From NCBI GenBank assembly GCA_030141605.1, contig JAQGDQ010000023.1, positions 1,110,328-1,174,327 of the forward strand: DNA of 64,000 nt. Direction: 5' to 3'. Shown piece by piece: positions 11,869 through 24,499 of this stretch. Origin of the DNA: Tubiluchus corallicola (lineage: Eukaryota; Priapulida; Priapulimorpha; Priapulimorphida; Tubiluchidae). How positions within the stretch are numbered: position 1 is the stretch's first letter; every line of letters begins with the position of its first letter. The translations under genes were made by a program, and so were the position numbers. Under the pieces are notes generated by a model. That model made no database searches and was not told the origin of the DNA. It worked only from the letters and a program-made list of their open reading frames with translations.

Positions 11869-14385
11869 GCATGCGCATTATGAATGCATGGCAGATCTCA
11901 CTTGCTCCATGATACAATCCACAGCGCAGTATGGATCGTCAAATTGGTGGCAGAAATGTGCGCGCATGTGAAACACTTAATCATGTAAAAACGAAGCAAG
12001 AAGCACCTGCTTGTCATCTTGTGTAGACGGTTTGTATGTCTTCAATCATATAAAAGTACGAAGTTTATTATATATCTTGGAATAATTTATATAAAGGTAG
12101 AGCCCACTAGCATGTTAACCACTGTAGGCACTAAAGCAGCAAATCTGCTACGAAAATGACTCTATATAGTGATTTAGTCTTAATTCACGACTAAAATTAA
12201 TAATAATCTTTGTAAAGTTTTGCTTCGTACAGTACTGCTGTTGCAAGCGAGAATCTAACGAATGTTAAATAATTGAGTGGGAATATCTCACTATCAAATA
12301 TTCGACATTAGGCTATAATGTAACTTATCATTTTCCCTGATATTATTCTAGAAACATTTGTATCTTTGGTTCCTAAATTATAATTATTTTCGATGGTGTC
12401 ATTTTAAATCAAAACTTTGAAATGAATTATATAACGTGAGTTGATGATGCTGTTAACGTCTTGATGACGACGACGACGTACTAACAATCAGGTTTTGTTG
12501 GCGGGATGATACCGCCGTATCACGACAGTTACAGAGAATCTTCAGAGAAATGAATAAATGAAAAGAAGTTTTATTACAGCACATAAACATAAAAATTATG
12601 CACTTTTTAAGAAAATTATGAAATTTCTAACATTTCTAACATAGACAAGCGAATTCACAGCGTTTTAATTTAGATGTAGAGAGAAATCAGATTTTACCTT
12701 TGTGGGCTGCCAGAGGCCTAGAGGTCAAATTCGCTATTGAAAATGAGGAAACTCTTTAAATAACCACAGTTCCGCCCCAATATTTAATGTAGAGCAGCAA
12801 ATAAAGGATCATGAATATTCGACTTTGCATTTGACAGAAATCCAAGATGGCATCTATGACTCCGATTCTTAAATACCCAATTTTGGAAACGAATCGTTTA
12901 GTGAAATACTTTGGCATCATTTTCAACTAAAATAAGATTTCCACTCACTTTAAAAATTTCTGAAATTTCTTTATGCACTTCGATAAATGAGAATTCTAAC
13001 TTACCTATTGCAATAACTTAACGTGTTATAGCACCAAGTGACGTGTATATTGCAAAACGGTTCTTTAATAAATGCACAGAAACAATGTCTATAAACTAAG
13101 GGTATAAATATTTCTGTTGTGCGCTATGACGTTTGCTCTAGTAGTCTTACGAACACTGCAGTACAATTTAGCCCAGCTTTAGTGTTACAGCATCAGCCCT
13201 AAGTGCACTTACATCATCCACTACTCCATTTCTCACAGCTGCAGTTAATAAACTCATGATTTTGATGTTTCTGGGAGGGTGGTCCACAGAAGCTTCTACT
13301 CACTAGCTTCTTTTGTCCAACTCCAATCAGATCGCTCTGGAAGCCCACAGAGAATGCCACTCAATAACTTCTTTTGTCCGACCCCAGTCAGATGCCTGAT
13401 TCTAACAAATGGCTTGGTATCAAATGCGTTTAATGTGCTGCCTTAGGGCTGTTGTGCTGGATGTTCTCCAAAGAACTTGCGTTTTGTGCAAATAACTACT
13501 TTTTGCTTTATTTACTACCATGCTCCCTGTACTACAATCGTAGTTTAGCACAATACATATTTCTAGCAGTGTGACTAATTCGCCAGTAATTTCTTTTGCC
13601 ATGTCTGTCAGTTCTGTATAAATGCTTCGCTTACCTCAGGTTTCTGAAGCTGTCTTTCCTCTGCGAGCAAATTCAGAGACAGAGTCACACAATATAAGCA
13701 CAGAAGACTTGAAATGTCAGTAAACAGATTAAACGTGGCAACTATTTCGTGAAGAGGTATAGACCATAAACTGTAACCAATTCCAGACGTAATTCACAGC
13801 TCATCAGCAGCAATTTCCATTTTATTAAATACAGCCACAGCAAACACTACCACATTTGTATCAACAGTATGCATTGTCACATTCTTACATCCTTTAGCTC
13901 ATCATCTGCTGTATGCAAAAATTGCGTGTGTCACCTCCACATGTAAAAAGGGTGCTATTTCAGGCAAGCAAAAACCAGCCGGAGTGCATTCCACAAACTC
14001 CACTTTCATCTGTTGTATTGAACAGTGACTGCTGTCTTTTTCCAAGCCTTTATATCTCCCGTTAAATAACAAATTGGAGAATATTGACAATTTTTCTCTC
14101 ATGAAGACCAGGCCACTCCATCAGCTTTGTCCACTAGTGGTAAAATGCAGAGTATTTTTAAAGCAGATTTATTTTGTAGTCTGGCATCATCTCTGCATGA
14201 GAACAATGTTTTTGCTGTGACTGGTGCAGTGATGTGGTATGTATTGATGGATGTGACGACCCAAGCCGTTTCCTGTGATGCGCTACTAATAGTTGCTTAA
14301 CATATTGTTACGGAGGCACCTGTGTCGGGTCAGGGGTAGGGCCCTCTACACGCCCTGGTTCCACGTCAGCAGCGACTCACCCCTT
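11869..14385. other. Non-coding DNA with a 61-bp tandem duplication
   Basis: No gene recognised. At 13284-13344 and 13345-13400 a unit of about 61 bp containing CTTCTTTTGTCC is present twice in tandem with moderate divergence. A short GACGAC run is at about 12468-12477. Antisense frames at 13420-13602 and 13902-14102 show no domain. Confidence 0.45.
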
Positions 14386-14404
14386 TCTTGTAGGTCCAGA
14401 CGAC

Positions 14405-15760
14405 TTGTTTGGGCCTACACCTGGTGTGAGAAGCCAGCTGACCTGGAATGCCAACGAACTTCTTGCAGTGGTTAAAGCTGTGAATCACTTTCACCACTAT
14501 CTTTACGGACGGCAGTTTGTTATACCCACTGACCATGCTGCTCTTCGCTGGCTGAGAACTTTGCGTAAACCAGAAGGTCAGTTAGCTCGCTGGCTTTGCA
14601 AATTAGACCAGTATGATTACACAATAGAATATCGTGCAGGCAAAAGCCACGGAAATGCGGACGCGCTTTCTCGTCGGCCCTGCGAAGCCAGTTGCAAACA
14701 TTGTAGCGAACGAGAACCGTGTAACGTAATGCAACAAAATGCGAAAATTAATAAAATCGGCACAACATTAAGAGATGTAAATCTTGATTTTGCTGAAGAG
14801 CAGACCAAAGACAGAGACATAGCCCCAATATTGGGATTTTTGCAAACTTCAGCCCAAAAACCTGCATGGGCGCAAGTTTCTGCTCTAAGCCCTGAATCAA
14901 AAGCTATTTGGCACCAATGGGACGCGCTCAAAGTAGAAAACGGGGTAGGAGCTCCAATGGAGCGCATAGCAATAGATGTAGACATTGTCAATACGCGTAC
15001 CACCCCTTTAAGGCCTCAATCAAATGGCCTCTCAGAAAGGTACATTAAAATCTCCCGTCAATTGGCACAATTCGCAAGTTTACACCAGCGCGTCTGGGAT
15101 GTGAAAATGCCCTTATTTCTTTTAAGTTATCGGTCAGCAGAACATGATGCTACAGGGTTTACTCCAGCCAAAGCCATGATGGGTCGGGAACTACGTCTTC
15201 CTCTCGACTTGCTAACGGGCCGACCTCCTGAATCTGTCTGTCATAATGTAGTTGACCATGTAAAGTACTTAGAAGATAGTCTACATGATGTTCACCATTT
15301 TATTCGAAATAATTTGCGCTTCCCAGGTGAAACAATGCGTCGAAGGCACGACGTTAAAGCTAAACGTTCTCGTTTTAAAGAACATGATTTAGTATGGTTC
15401 TTCAACCCTCAACGTAAGGTTGGACGTTCACCCAAACTGCAAATGGATTGGGATGGACGTTATACTGTAGTCAAACGATTATCAGATGTGGTATACCGTA
15501 TCAAACTTCCAGGCGCCAGAAATTGTAAAGTTGTGCATGCCAATAGGCTTTGGAAATATGCGCCACCCACGGGCTTCTCTTGGAATGCACAAGACAATGC
15601 AACGCAAAATAATTCCACTCAACCTAACGCAGACGCGCAAGTAACAATTATCTACGATGCTTCGGAAATCAGCACCGAATCCAGTCAGGCTAATGAGTCT
15701 CTATCTTTTGGGTTACCTCCACCAGACTCACTACTCACCAGAACAAGCTTCGGTCGGTAA
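14405..15760 (+). pseudogene. Gypsy RNase H-integrase, internally deleted in frame
   Basis: A 451-codon open frame. Residues 13-93 are the second half of RNase H (NANELLAVVKAVNHF, TDHAALRWL with a catalytic Asp, and the closing DALSRRPC). Residues 182-192 are the start of the integrase core (GAPMERIAIDV). Residues 203-212 (PQSNGLSERY) carry the third catalytic Glu. The zinc-binding domain before the core and the middle of the core with the second catalytic Asp are both absent, so the enzyme cannot work. Residues 343-370 are the GPY/F module (WDGRYTVVKRLSDVVYRI). Both deletions keep the frame. The leading M is only an in-frame start, not the true polyprotein start. Confidence 0.8.
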
Positions 15761-16591
15761 TAAAGAAGTTGATACTGCTTCGAGTTTTCCTGCCTTGATG
15801 CCCAGTACTTCCAGCCCTTCTTTTCCAGCCCTCTCACCACAGCTTGACTCTCCCACTCTCTTCAACCCTAGCGATCTTTCACTGCCCACCTCTCTCCAGT
15901 CCGCCCACGTACTTCCACTCCGAATAAACAACTTAGCTCTATCCCAATTACTGTAGATGGAAACGGAACTAATGATTCCAGAGAAGAAGTAAACTCATTG
16001 TCGGTAGAGATGGACGTGAGTCCACAAAAGTTGAAATCGATTTTGAGCAACGATGAAAGTTGCGAGACAATAATCTACGACCAGTTGGATTTTGGGATAG
16101 AAAATGAAGAAAATCAGTTATTAACCCAGGTTACTGCCTCTCCCTCTCCTAACCCTGAGCATGAAGTTTCACCTTCCTCACTTATCATTCCGGATCAAGA
16201 TGACCTAATTCTAACACCACCTTGTATCACCCCTCCGACATTCTATGATATATCCTTGGACGATCGCGAGCGTCCCTCACCTCCTCTCTACACCTATCCG
16301 CATCGTAATCGCCTCAAGACCACGTTTTATGGAGATTACATTTTTACCGACCAAACTGCAACTCGAACTCGAGCACAGGAGTCAACCATACGCTCTATAC
16401 GAGGCCTACTACCTGCCAGCGTACACTGGGATGTAGATGCCAATAACGTTCTTTGCAGTGTGCGAAATACAATCATACTGTCCTCGTCTGGGATGTCTAC
16501 CTATAATCCAAAAATAATAATTGCATCAGTCATAACAACAAGACGGTTTCTGGCACAGACGATTCCAGACAATGAAGTAAGTCTGCTTTAA
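15761..16591 (+). pseudogene. Integrase C-terminal tail of Gypsy copy 1
   Basis: After the stop at 15758-15760 the coding signal continues in shifted frames: 15765-15955 is Ser/Pro-rich, then 15998-16591 is an acidic and Pro-rich stretch (ESCETIIYDQLDFGIENEEN, SPSPNPEHEVSPSS). It includes YPHRNRLKTTFYGDYIF at about 16297-16347. Copy 2 has a comparable tail ending in YPRRTRKVPEYYSGYVYE. I read this as a long, low-complexity, mostly acidic extension of the integrase closing in a basic-aromatic motif. It has no transmembrane segment, so it does not look like an envelope gene. Function unknown. Confidence 0.55.
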
Positions 16592-16789
16592 CTGCAACGT
16601 GTTTTACTATTGGTGGTCAGAACTGGTAGGGTGGTATGGTTTTCACGAGAGAAGAAAATTATCAATGTTTCCATCTTCTGTTTGACAGGCGATATACAGG
16701 CCTGAGAAAGATCTGCAGTCACTTTTGGATGCAGTTGATGAAAGAGGTAACCTCTGCACTCCTGTTGCTGAGATGCTGAGCTAAGGAGG

Positions 16790-17240
16790 TGTAATATCAC
16801 GACCCCTTTTTCTCGATAGATTGATCGTATAGTTTTATCTAGCCGTATCGAGTGATCATGAATTGAATCTATAGATTGTATAGATTGTATATTGATTAAT
16901 TTAGATTTTACAGATTCGCTTCCAGTTCGCTATAAGGTGATTCTGTCACCTGACTCCGAGGGCTTTAGTTAAGTCTATCAGGCAATGATACTGTCCTTCA
17001 AGACTGTCACTTTGACCTTGCGTTGTGAGTGGAGGTCTTCTTCCCTCAAGTTATCGAGCGTAGCTCCCGCAAATGAGTTTTCTAGGATTTAGTGTTGCTT
17101 TACTTTGAACGCTCTTAATCATACAAGAACTTGTTATCGACGTTACCACAGTGAATTGAATTTATTCAATTACAGAATACACGTTATCTAACCTGGTTTG
17201 CTTTACAAGATTTATCCCTATACGCTGGTGAGCGCTTACA
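16790..17240 (+). repeat. Probable 3' LTR of Gypsy copy 1
   Basis: Starts TGTAATATCACGACC directly after a purine-rich AAGGAGG that could be the polypurine tract, and may end at GAGCGCTTACA (TG...CA ends). The left LTR is not present, so the right boundary cannot be confirmed by comparison. It could be shorter or longer than given. Confidence 0.4.
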
Positions 17241-20200
17241 ATTAGTGTATAGCTCCAGAGAAGATGCTCATTCACTTTACTTGACAACGATTCAGTATGC
17301 TGCACTTATGGTGCTTAATACAATGTGAAACTACAGAAATGTGAAAGTACACTTAACTTGCGGATTGACCAATGTACCCTTACACTTGGTCAACTCCAAA
17401 TAGCTTAACGAGACTTTTGTTGATCCAGTGCCCAGTCTATTGCTGAGAACGCAGACTCCTCTACGCTGGTGTCAAATGATGTTCTTCTCTTCTAGAAGGC
17501 TGTCTCGGACACACTGTCAGACTCTCCTCCTCGATGTGCGTGGGTGTGTGTAACTCACGTCGCTCCTCGTGTGTGTGTGTGTCGCTAGTCTAAAACTTAG
17601 AGTTTATAACTCGGAGAGCTGACCTTGCTAAATATTGCACCATATGGCAACACCTGTGGCAGGTGACACCACCCGCCATGCGATTTCTGACTTTACGATC
17701 AGCAAGGTGTTTCTTCGAATTCTTTCGCTCCGTGAGATCTCTTTCCGTCGTCGGCAAATCTTCAGATTTCTCTCTTCCAATGTCTCCGAGCACAGACCTT
17801 GGTGACAATCATAAAGTCACCTCTATACGACATCTGCATACTACCGACCTTCCGTTAATTAACTGTAACTCTGCATGTGGCTATACGAGACAATAGTGTC
17901 TTCGCTTAAACAAGACATCTGTGTTCCTACAATTTTCTATACAAGACACACCTGTATTTCTCTAAAATGTACAATAATTTGCATCGCATTAAATCCGTAC
18001 TTATCAGCTGGGTGAGTTTCTCTGTCAACCAATAAATTTATCTTATGAAAATCAGGGAGGCATGAGATTTATCAACTGAATCTAATTCAGCTGATAACTC
18101 CATTAATTTACTACCAAATTGCCGATTTATAAATTTATTCACAACAGTAAAAATGTGACGTACCTCTTTCTTCCTGCTCGTCAGAATTCCCAAAATCTTT
18201 TAGATCGAATGCCGGCTCCATTATTGAAACTTTCCGCACCTTTTTTTATTCTTCTTGTTTGATCACTTTGTTCTTATTCAAGTACGTGTTGCGCGACTAT
18301 GTTTATTTTTTCAGCCATTATTTGTTTTTCTGTTATGCTAATACCTGTCTTATTTTGCTGTGACTTCAAATCTTTTTTAATTTTTTTTAGTATTCTAACA
18401 CCTTTTGAAATACCTCTCTTCCTTTTAGTACATTTGTTTAGACTTTCTTTTATTAAAGTGCTTCACCGTTCCACTTGTCATATTTTTCTTGAAAGCTGTC
18501 TTCGCTTTCCCACATTTTGTTAATATTCTCCTTTATTGGTTAACACTCTCCAACACTTAGCATCTTTCTCTCTTAGCTCGTTACTTCTCTTCTCTCACTT
18601 CACTTTTTATTCTCTATTATGAATGCCTCCCTCTAATATACTGTTAGTAAATATTGCATTGTTGTCATGTTTCGCCCTAGATTTAATAGTTCTCACATTA
18701 CGCTTATGCAACATTAAGCCCTATTCATACTGTATGTTCAATTAATTGATATGTATGATATTTAGCTACTGGCAGTGATAGTTAATTGTGTTATTAATTA
18801 CTGATAATTTGTTAGGATGTAGGCACCTACTAACAGACCCCCTTTTGAATTCCGTCTGACCCACTCTTGTCTGCCCTATCGCGGCTGTAATGCAGTGGCT
18901 AAGTCAAGGTTAACGATAGTGTACAGGTGAATAAAATTACAGCTGTTTAAGCGAGTGGCTTCTCGATGAACTTCGTTCAACACTGTTTAGATATAGACGG
19001 CAACTTGACACAGAACGAGACAGGTCATTTACTCGTCTCTGTGAAGTTATATGTTTTTGAAGAGAAATGCCGTACTAGAAAGTTTCACACAAGATATGGT
19101 GTGTAATGTACATGGTGATACAGTGAGAGCCTAGTTGGTGTAGCCTGTGGTCGTCAACCAGAGTTGTCCCAGAGATGCTGGCTTGCAGTCTGCAATAGTG
19201 GAGTTACCCACGGACGGACAAATGGATCGACCTACTACAGAACCACATCCAGGGTGGTAACAGGTACTTTTCGCTTTTGTTACGATCGTAACTAACATCG
19301 CACTGATAACGTAAACGTCACGTATACTAGCCCAATGTTCTTCGATGCTACTTGCTGGGTAAAGACTAATTGGTAGTTCTCTGACGAAGTTTGGAATCAC
19401 AACTGTATTCAGACGCAGAGGTTATACGACGTATTGCTACCGTTCTACAGACTGTTCGCTTTAAAGGAAAAGTGTTCCAAAAAAACCTAGGTACATAGTG
19501 GGCAGACATGAACTTCATGCAAACGTATATACCCTACTAACCCCAAGCTTTGTCAATATTGCTATATCTTTGTTATTACTGAACTTTTGCTTAAATCGAA
19601 TCACTTTGGAATTTGTTGATAATTAAATTGTTTGATTAATTATTTTAATATCTGCCATTTGATCTTTCTTTTTCTTTAGATCCATCAGTGTATAGAATGC
19701 AAATAGGCCATAGTCCCCCGTATTTTTAACATCAGCCTTAGGCCGATCTGCATCCATACATTTAGTGACTATCATACTAGCTCCCTTCTGTTATGAGATG
19801 TAAAACTAACGCAGCATTCCCCTTTTTGATTCCCCTAGAGGAAATACAGGATCAGGGTCATCACAATTGTGTTACTGATTTTGCTTCGCCTTCTGCGCTG
19901 TCCGCATACTCTTGCATTTTGAATCACCATTTAATACTTCCAGGTTTGCTTTTTGTATTTATTTATAATGGTCTACCTGCTGGCGCTACATAGTCTCTGA
20001 ATCTACTTATTATTTTCCCGATTTTACGGTTATAATCACTGATCATTATGATTTTTTCTTTCTCTTTCCGCATGTCTACATGTCTGTATGTATGTTGGTA
20101 CATTTTCTTCAACTTCTGTATTTTTGTTCTTTATTTTAGTCCTTCCATTGTTTGTGATCAGCCAAAGTTCTTCATAATTTTCATTTACCTTTTCTAGAAT

Positions 20201-20818
20201 ACAGGTATGTTACCATAGCTACCTCCTTCACAAGTATACAGCCTTTATCTTCTTCACGATTATTTATAAATTTTTCATACTTTATTGTTTTCGTTAAAAT
20301 AAACAACTTCTTCCTCATTTCAAAAAGTTTCTACCAAACATATTATTTTCTAAATGCTTTTCTTCTAACATTGCTGTGATACTTTCTTCTTTTCTTTTCA
20401 TACATCTACAGTTTGCATAATATATTTTGAAATTTTTGCACATTTTTTATTTTTACACCCCTTCTTATATTTCCTATATTTTTTCTATATTTTCTCTTTT
20501 CTCTAACAATACTGACTTATTTGCACCATCATTTTTGTTCTTGGTCCCTAAAAAGAATTTGTTGTTTCAACCTCTGCATTTCTTCATTTCTTGCTTTTTA
20601 ATCGCTAATCCAGTTTTTAATGTTCCACTCATTTCCTCTACGTTCATAATCTCCCGCCCATACTTTGTTTGATCTATTTTCATTTCATTTTCATCACATC
20701 CTCTTCCATCTCTATCGATCATCACTATTTTTCTCTGTTACACTGTCTCTTTTTCATGTCAAAATCTTCCGTCCATAGGAACAGCGCTTACCATCTCTAT
20801 AGTATCTACAAATTGTTG
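17241..20818. other. Non-coding DNA, nothing firm
   Basis: About 3.6 kb with no recognisable gene. 17400-17900 is less AT-rich and contains a GTGTGTGTGTG run at about 17569-17581; it may be part of a transposon control region. 18200-18650 and 20050-20800 are strongly pyrimidine-rich on the plus strand, giving spurious Phe/Ser/Leu-rich frames. Confidence 0.5.
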
Positions 20819-21570
20819 TCATTTCACCAAACTTCCCGTGTTTGTATCTGCAGTATTTCCAAAATAACATCTTAGCCTTTTGTGGTGATACGGCATATAA
20901 CATTGTGACTGTCTGAATTCTGTCTTCATTTCTCTTATGTTACCTGTTTTCCCCAGCCCTTCATTTTTCCCATATTTTTCCTTTGTTTTCTCATGCAAAT
21001 CGTCTATTTCTTGTAATAATTCTATTTTTTCGAGTTTGTGGAACTGCTCCTGAATGAGAGTCATGTGTGTAATATGTAGGTATGCAGATACTTTTTGTAC
21101 CTGCTGCAAAATACGCTGACGGAAGGAGTCTTTTATAAAATTTGGCAAATTGTTCCATTCAGTCACGGACACAGGAAAGAGCGAGTATTTAAAATAGTTA
21201 CATCTAGTATGGAACAAAGCAAATCATCTCTCTTACGCAATGAATACAAGTATTCAGTTGGCAGTATTTCAAATAAATATAATGCTGTTAACTGATTAAC
21301 AATTTTATAAAACATTTTTGCTTCTGTGAAATATACGTTTTTTTTGGTAAATAGTCAAAGGAATTTTCAAATAACAAGTTGTGTGTACTGATACCTTTCA
21401 TTGCTTTGCTACATATGTTTTCAGCTCGTTTTTGTGTACATGTATGTTCTAATAAGTCTGATAATTACACCATACACTGTCATCATACTGAGCATACTCC
21501 ATTACTGACTATTCAAAATCTTCCCTATTATGAGTTGTTACACCGTAATTTACTCTTAAGTTACTTTTTA
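20819..21570 (-). mobile_element. LINE 3' end, antisense
   Basis: On the minus strand the frame reads FYKIVNQLTALYLFEILPTE (about 21315-21250) and then CNYFKYSLFPVSVTEWNNLP (about 21205-21145), the block found at the C-terminus of many LINE reverse transcriptases. A frameshift separates the two parts. The catalytic part is missing. After about 21060 the frame loses LINE character. Confidence 0.65.
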
Positions 21571-22084
21571 TGTTAGCCAGGCTTTCTACTTTTCTTTATT
21601 TACAAAAAAGGTATTTCACGAGTATGACGTAGTCCCATTAACTCAATGACAATATGAAATCTTGCCACGCCGCCATCTTTACAATAAATGTGGGAACTCC
21701 ATAATTAAATTTAAACAAAACACAAGTGTCTCCTTTTACTTATTCCTCGTTACCTTCACTTTTTACTATCCCTCTAATCAGAATTCACTCTGTGCGCTTC
21801 ATCAGCTCAAGTAGATTGTATTTGTAGCCTTGAATAACGGAACACATGCAGTTGCCCCACGAGCCATTCCATAGCGACCGTTTTATACCTGATATTCAGC
21901 GCCACTATGCAATGGCTTCATCTGGGTGAGCCATTACAATGTTTACAATGTACGGAGGAGTCAAAAATAAATGATATTTCGTCCCTGTAATGTGCCTTTT
22001 TCACTGTCTTTCTGTCTCGTTCGATAATTTTGCTAGTTTTCTTCCACTTTAATTAATTTTGTCACCTGTTGCAGAAATTTGCTT
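21571..22084. other. Non-coding DNA, nothing identified
   Basis: No coding frame or structured element seen. Confidence 0.5.
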
Positions 22085-22228
22085 TGGAAATGCGTGTGTG
22101 CATGTGCGCGAAGGTGTGTGTATGTGTGTGTGCGTGCGTGCGTGCGTGCGGGTACGTGAGTGCGTGCGTGAGTGCGTGCATGTGTGCATGCGTGCATGTG
22201 TGTGTACGTGGGTGCGTGTGCGCGGGCT
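22085..22228. repeat. TG/CGTG-rich simple repeat
   Basis: About 140 bp of irregular TGTG, GTGCG and CGTGCGTG units on the plus strand. The Cys/Val-rich and His/Ala/Arg/Thr-rich frames across it are repeat artefacts. The repeat is bracketed by near-identical words: CTGTC and TTCTGTCTCGTTCGATAATTT occur just before (about 22002-22030) and just after (about 22236-22263), so this segment looks like part of a duplicated unit of about 233 bp. Confidence 0.85.
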
Positions 22229-22906
22229 TTTGTCACTGTCCTTCTGTCTCGTTCGATAATTTTACTGGTCTTCTTCCACTTTAATTTGTCGTCTGTTGTA
22301 GAAGTTTGCTTTGAAAAAACATATCCTGACAGACGACACTAAAAAATTAACGTAAAAGCATGGTCTCATGGCATGCCTAGAACGTTAAGAAAATAAAGTG
22401 AAAACAAAATTGAAAACGATTTACATCGTAACTTATTTCTACAAGTAAGAAATACATTGTCCGCCAGAGAACTAAATTTTGTGATAAGCCATTTAAAATA
22501 TTTTTAGGCCTTGATTAAGTGAATAGGCCTACTTGTTTTATTTTATTTTATTTATTTTATTTCATAAAATTGTATTTACACTGATTCTCTATTGTTAGTG
22601 GGGACAAATGACACCATTGTATACAATATGTCTGTTGCACTGCGCTATCTGCTAAAAAATAATAAAAATTCCATGAAAATAATTTCTAAATTCTAAACTC
22701 TGTATGCTGACGACTTTTTTCAGATCATGAATTAGACAACGAGCAGCTATCTGTGATAGAAAACGAACCATGATTAACATTAATGCTTTAGTTTCAAGAG
22801 AGCTGGTACGAAAAATTTAGAGAACACAAAACCGTAATAGCTTCAACATGTGGTACAACATAAGCTACAGTGCGGTTTCAAAGCACATGCTTTATTTTGA
22901 CTGATT
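22229..22906. other. Region upstream of the channel exon 1
   Basis: AT-rich, with the right copy of the flanking duplication at the left edge and a TTTTA-rich run near 22535-22565. No TATA box or initiator that I would defend. An in-frame TGA lies at 22898-22900, six bases before the exon 1 ATG. This may include the 5' UTR or the end of an upstream intron. Confidence 0.45.
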
Positions 22907-23440
22907 ATGACTGATTGTGAGCTTCGTGATGATTATGACTGCAGTGACTTTCTGGCACTATCATCCTTTCGAAAAGATTCACGTGCCCTTATTGGTACTG
23001 TGAGAAAAAATTCGCGAGCACATAGTGGTATTCCCGAAAGCTCTCAAGCACCGAGATTATCAGTCATGGAACTACTAGATGTCCCGTCTGCCTCATACAA
23101 CCAAAAACGAGAAAACAGAATTATAATTAATGTGGGGGGTGTCCGCCATGAAACATACCGATCTACATTGCGTAACATACCGGACACGAGACTTGCTTGG
23201 CTTGTCGAAAACGCCAGTGCCATGAATGTTGACTATGAACCTACTACGGGAGAGTACTTCTTCGACCGTCATCCAACTGTATTTGCAGCCGTTTTGAACT
23301 ATTACCGAACTGGTAAGCTACACATGCCTACCGACGTATGCGGACCAATGTACGAAGAAGAGCTAACATACTGGGGAATAGACGAAAATCAACTTGAGGC
23401 ATGTTGCTGGGCGAGTTACAGATCGCACCGTGATGCTCAG
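22907..23440 (+). CDS. Shaw: Kv3/Shaw-type voltage-gated K+ channel, exon 1 (T1 domain)
   Basis: First coding exon of a delayed-rectifier-type potassium channel subunit, a plasma-membrane protein that works as a tetramer. Residues 1-70 are a variable, Ser-rich cytoplasmic N-terminus. Residues 71-170 are the T1 domain, opening [20 protein letters not shown], the Kv3/Shaw form. It carries the HX5CX20CC zinc site (H139, C145, C166, C167) that coordinates zinc between subunits in Kv2-Kv4 and is absent from Kv1/Shaker. The ATG at 22907 is the first after an in-frame TGA at 22898 and has A at -3. A second Met at residue 54 (23066) has G at -3 and G at +4 and could also be used. The exon ends RSHRDAQ at a phase 0 donor, CAG|GTAAGT (23441). 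Codon and domain integrity point to a living gene. Confidence 0.93.
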
Positions 23441-24499
23441 GTAAGTATTTTAATTATACAACTAAAACTCGTAACGGTTTTCAAAATGGAAAGGGTTTCA
23501 TGAGTTTATCATAGTAATCATACAAGAGTTTATTTGGCAATGTGCTAAACTGTGCGATTCTGTAACGTGTAAAATTACATTAAATTATACGTATAAAAGA
23601 TTAGAAAATATTCTACGGGGAACAAAAATTTGTTTAGAGCGAAAATTTAGGTAGAGAGTCCATTTGCATAGAAACGGACTAAAGACCTTTTTGAATGAAT
23701 TGTCCTGAACAGCCATCTTCCTCACGAAAATGGAACACATTATTTTCTATGTCGCACTTCACAGTAACCTTTACGACGAATTTTCCTCGTGCTGTTTCTC
23801 ATGAAGAATCGTCATATACATGTAGTATAAGAGGTGTTAGCAACTTGCGATCTGTGCTCGCACTTTTAACGATTTTTTATTGTGTAACTTTAGCGTTTTG
23901 GTTATCTTAATAACTATGTGCTATTAGAATGTTAGTTTAAGTGATTTTGGAAAACTACAGTATATTATAGTGAGAATCAGTGTGAAAATTTAATGGCAAG
24001 TCTGTTTTAAATTTTCTTGGCTGAAACTTCAAATAACTTCCATTAAAGCCACATACTAAACGGAATCAGTCTGGCTTCTTTTCACGATAGCATGTATTTT
24101 AGTACTACTGTAAGCCTGGAAGTTAGACGTTTCGTGAAAATCTACACGTAACCTTGAGCTGCCTATCATACACTCTATCCTTATATTTGGGGCATACTGT
24201 TACCTGGATATAAAGATGTCAAGCAGCACAGGCTTGGTATCTTGTACCCGAGCTTCATTAATAGCTAAAAGGTACAAGACGCTAGTTTCGGTATTAAAAT
24301 TATACCTGGAATTTTTCAAACTCGGTATCGCTCTCACACTTCTTCTTCACACTACCTACAAGCCGGAAATGGGGTCACTATATTGACAACCGACAGGTGT
24401 CAACGTCAGCCGTTTGCTTAAGAATTGTATCGTGCAAAATTGCACAACAGAGACAAGACAGATTTCAGATAGAACCAAAACTTTAGTTAAGATTGCATT
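23441..24499 (+). other. Start of channel intron 1 (intron spans 23441-37216)
   Basis: Intron 1 begins with GTAAGT and ends TTACAG at 37216, about 13.8 kb. The first 1 kb holds no recognisable repeat. If the donor were skipped the frame would add about 20 residues and stop at 23503. Further transposons in this intron are listed separately. Confidence 0.7.

Larger units (their letters stand above)
14390..17240 (+). mobile_element. Ty3/Gypsy LTR retrotransposon, 5'-truncated (copy 1)
   Basis: Plus-strand element keeping RNase H, parts of integrase, a long tail after the integrase and a probable 3' LTR (16790-17240). Gag, protease and reverse transcriptase are missing: the coding sequence enters directly in RNase H at about 14390. 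It shares the RNase H-integrase-tail layout of copy 2 (30040-32090). The integrase C-terminal halves of the two copies are clearly homologous, for instance GRELRLP-LLTG-PP in both, but too diverged to be recent duplicates. Confidence 0.8.

Noticed and set aside
15657-16591. Possible envelope gene after Gypsy integrase
   Set aside because: No signal peptide, no hydrophobic anchor and no furin-like site; better explained as an integrase tail.
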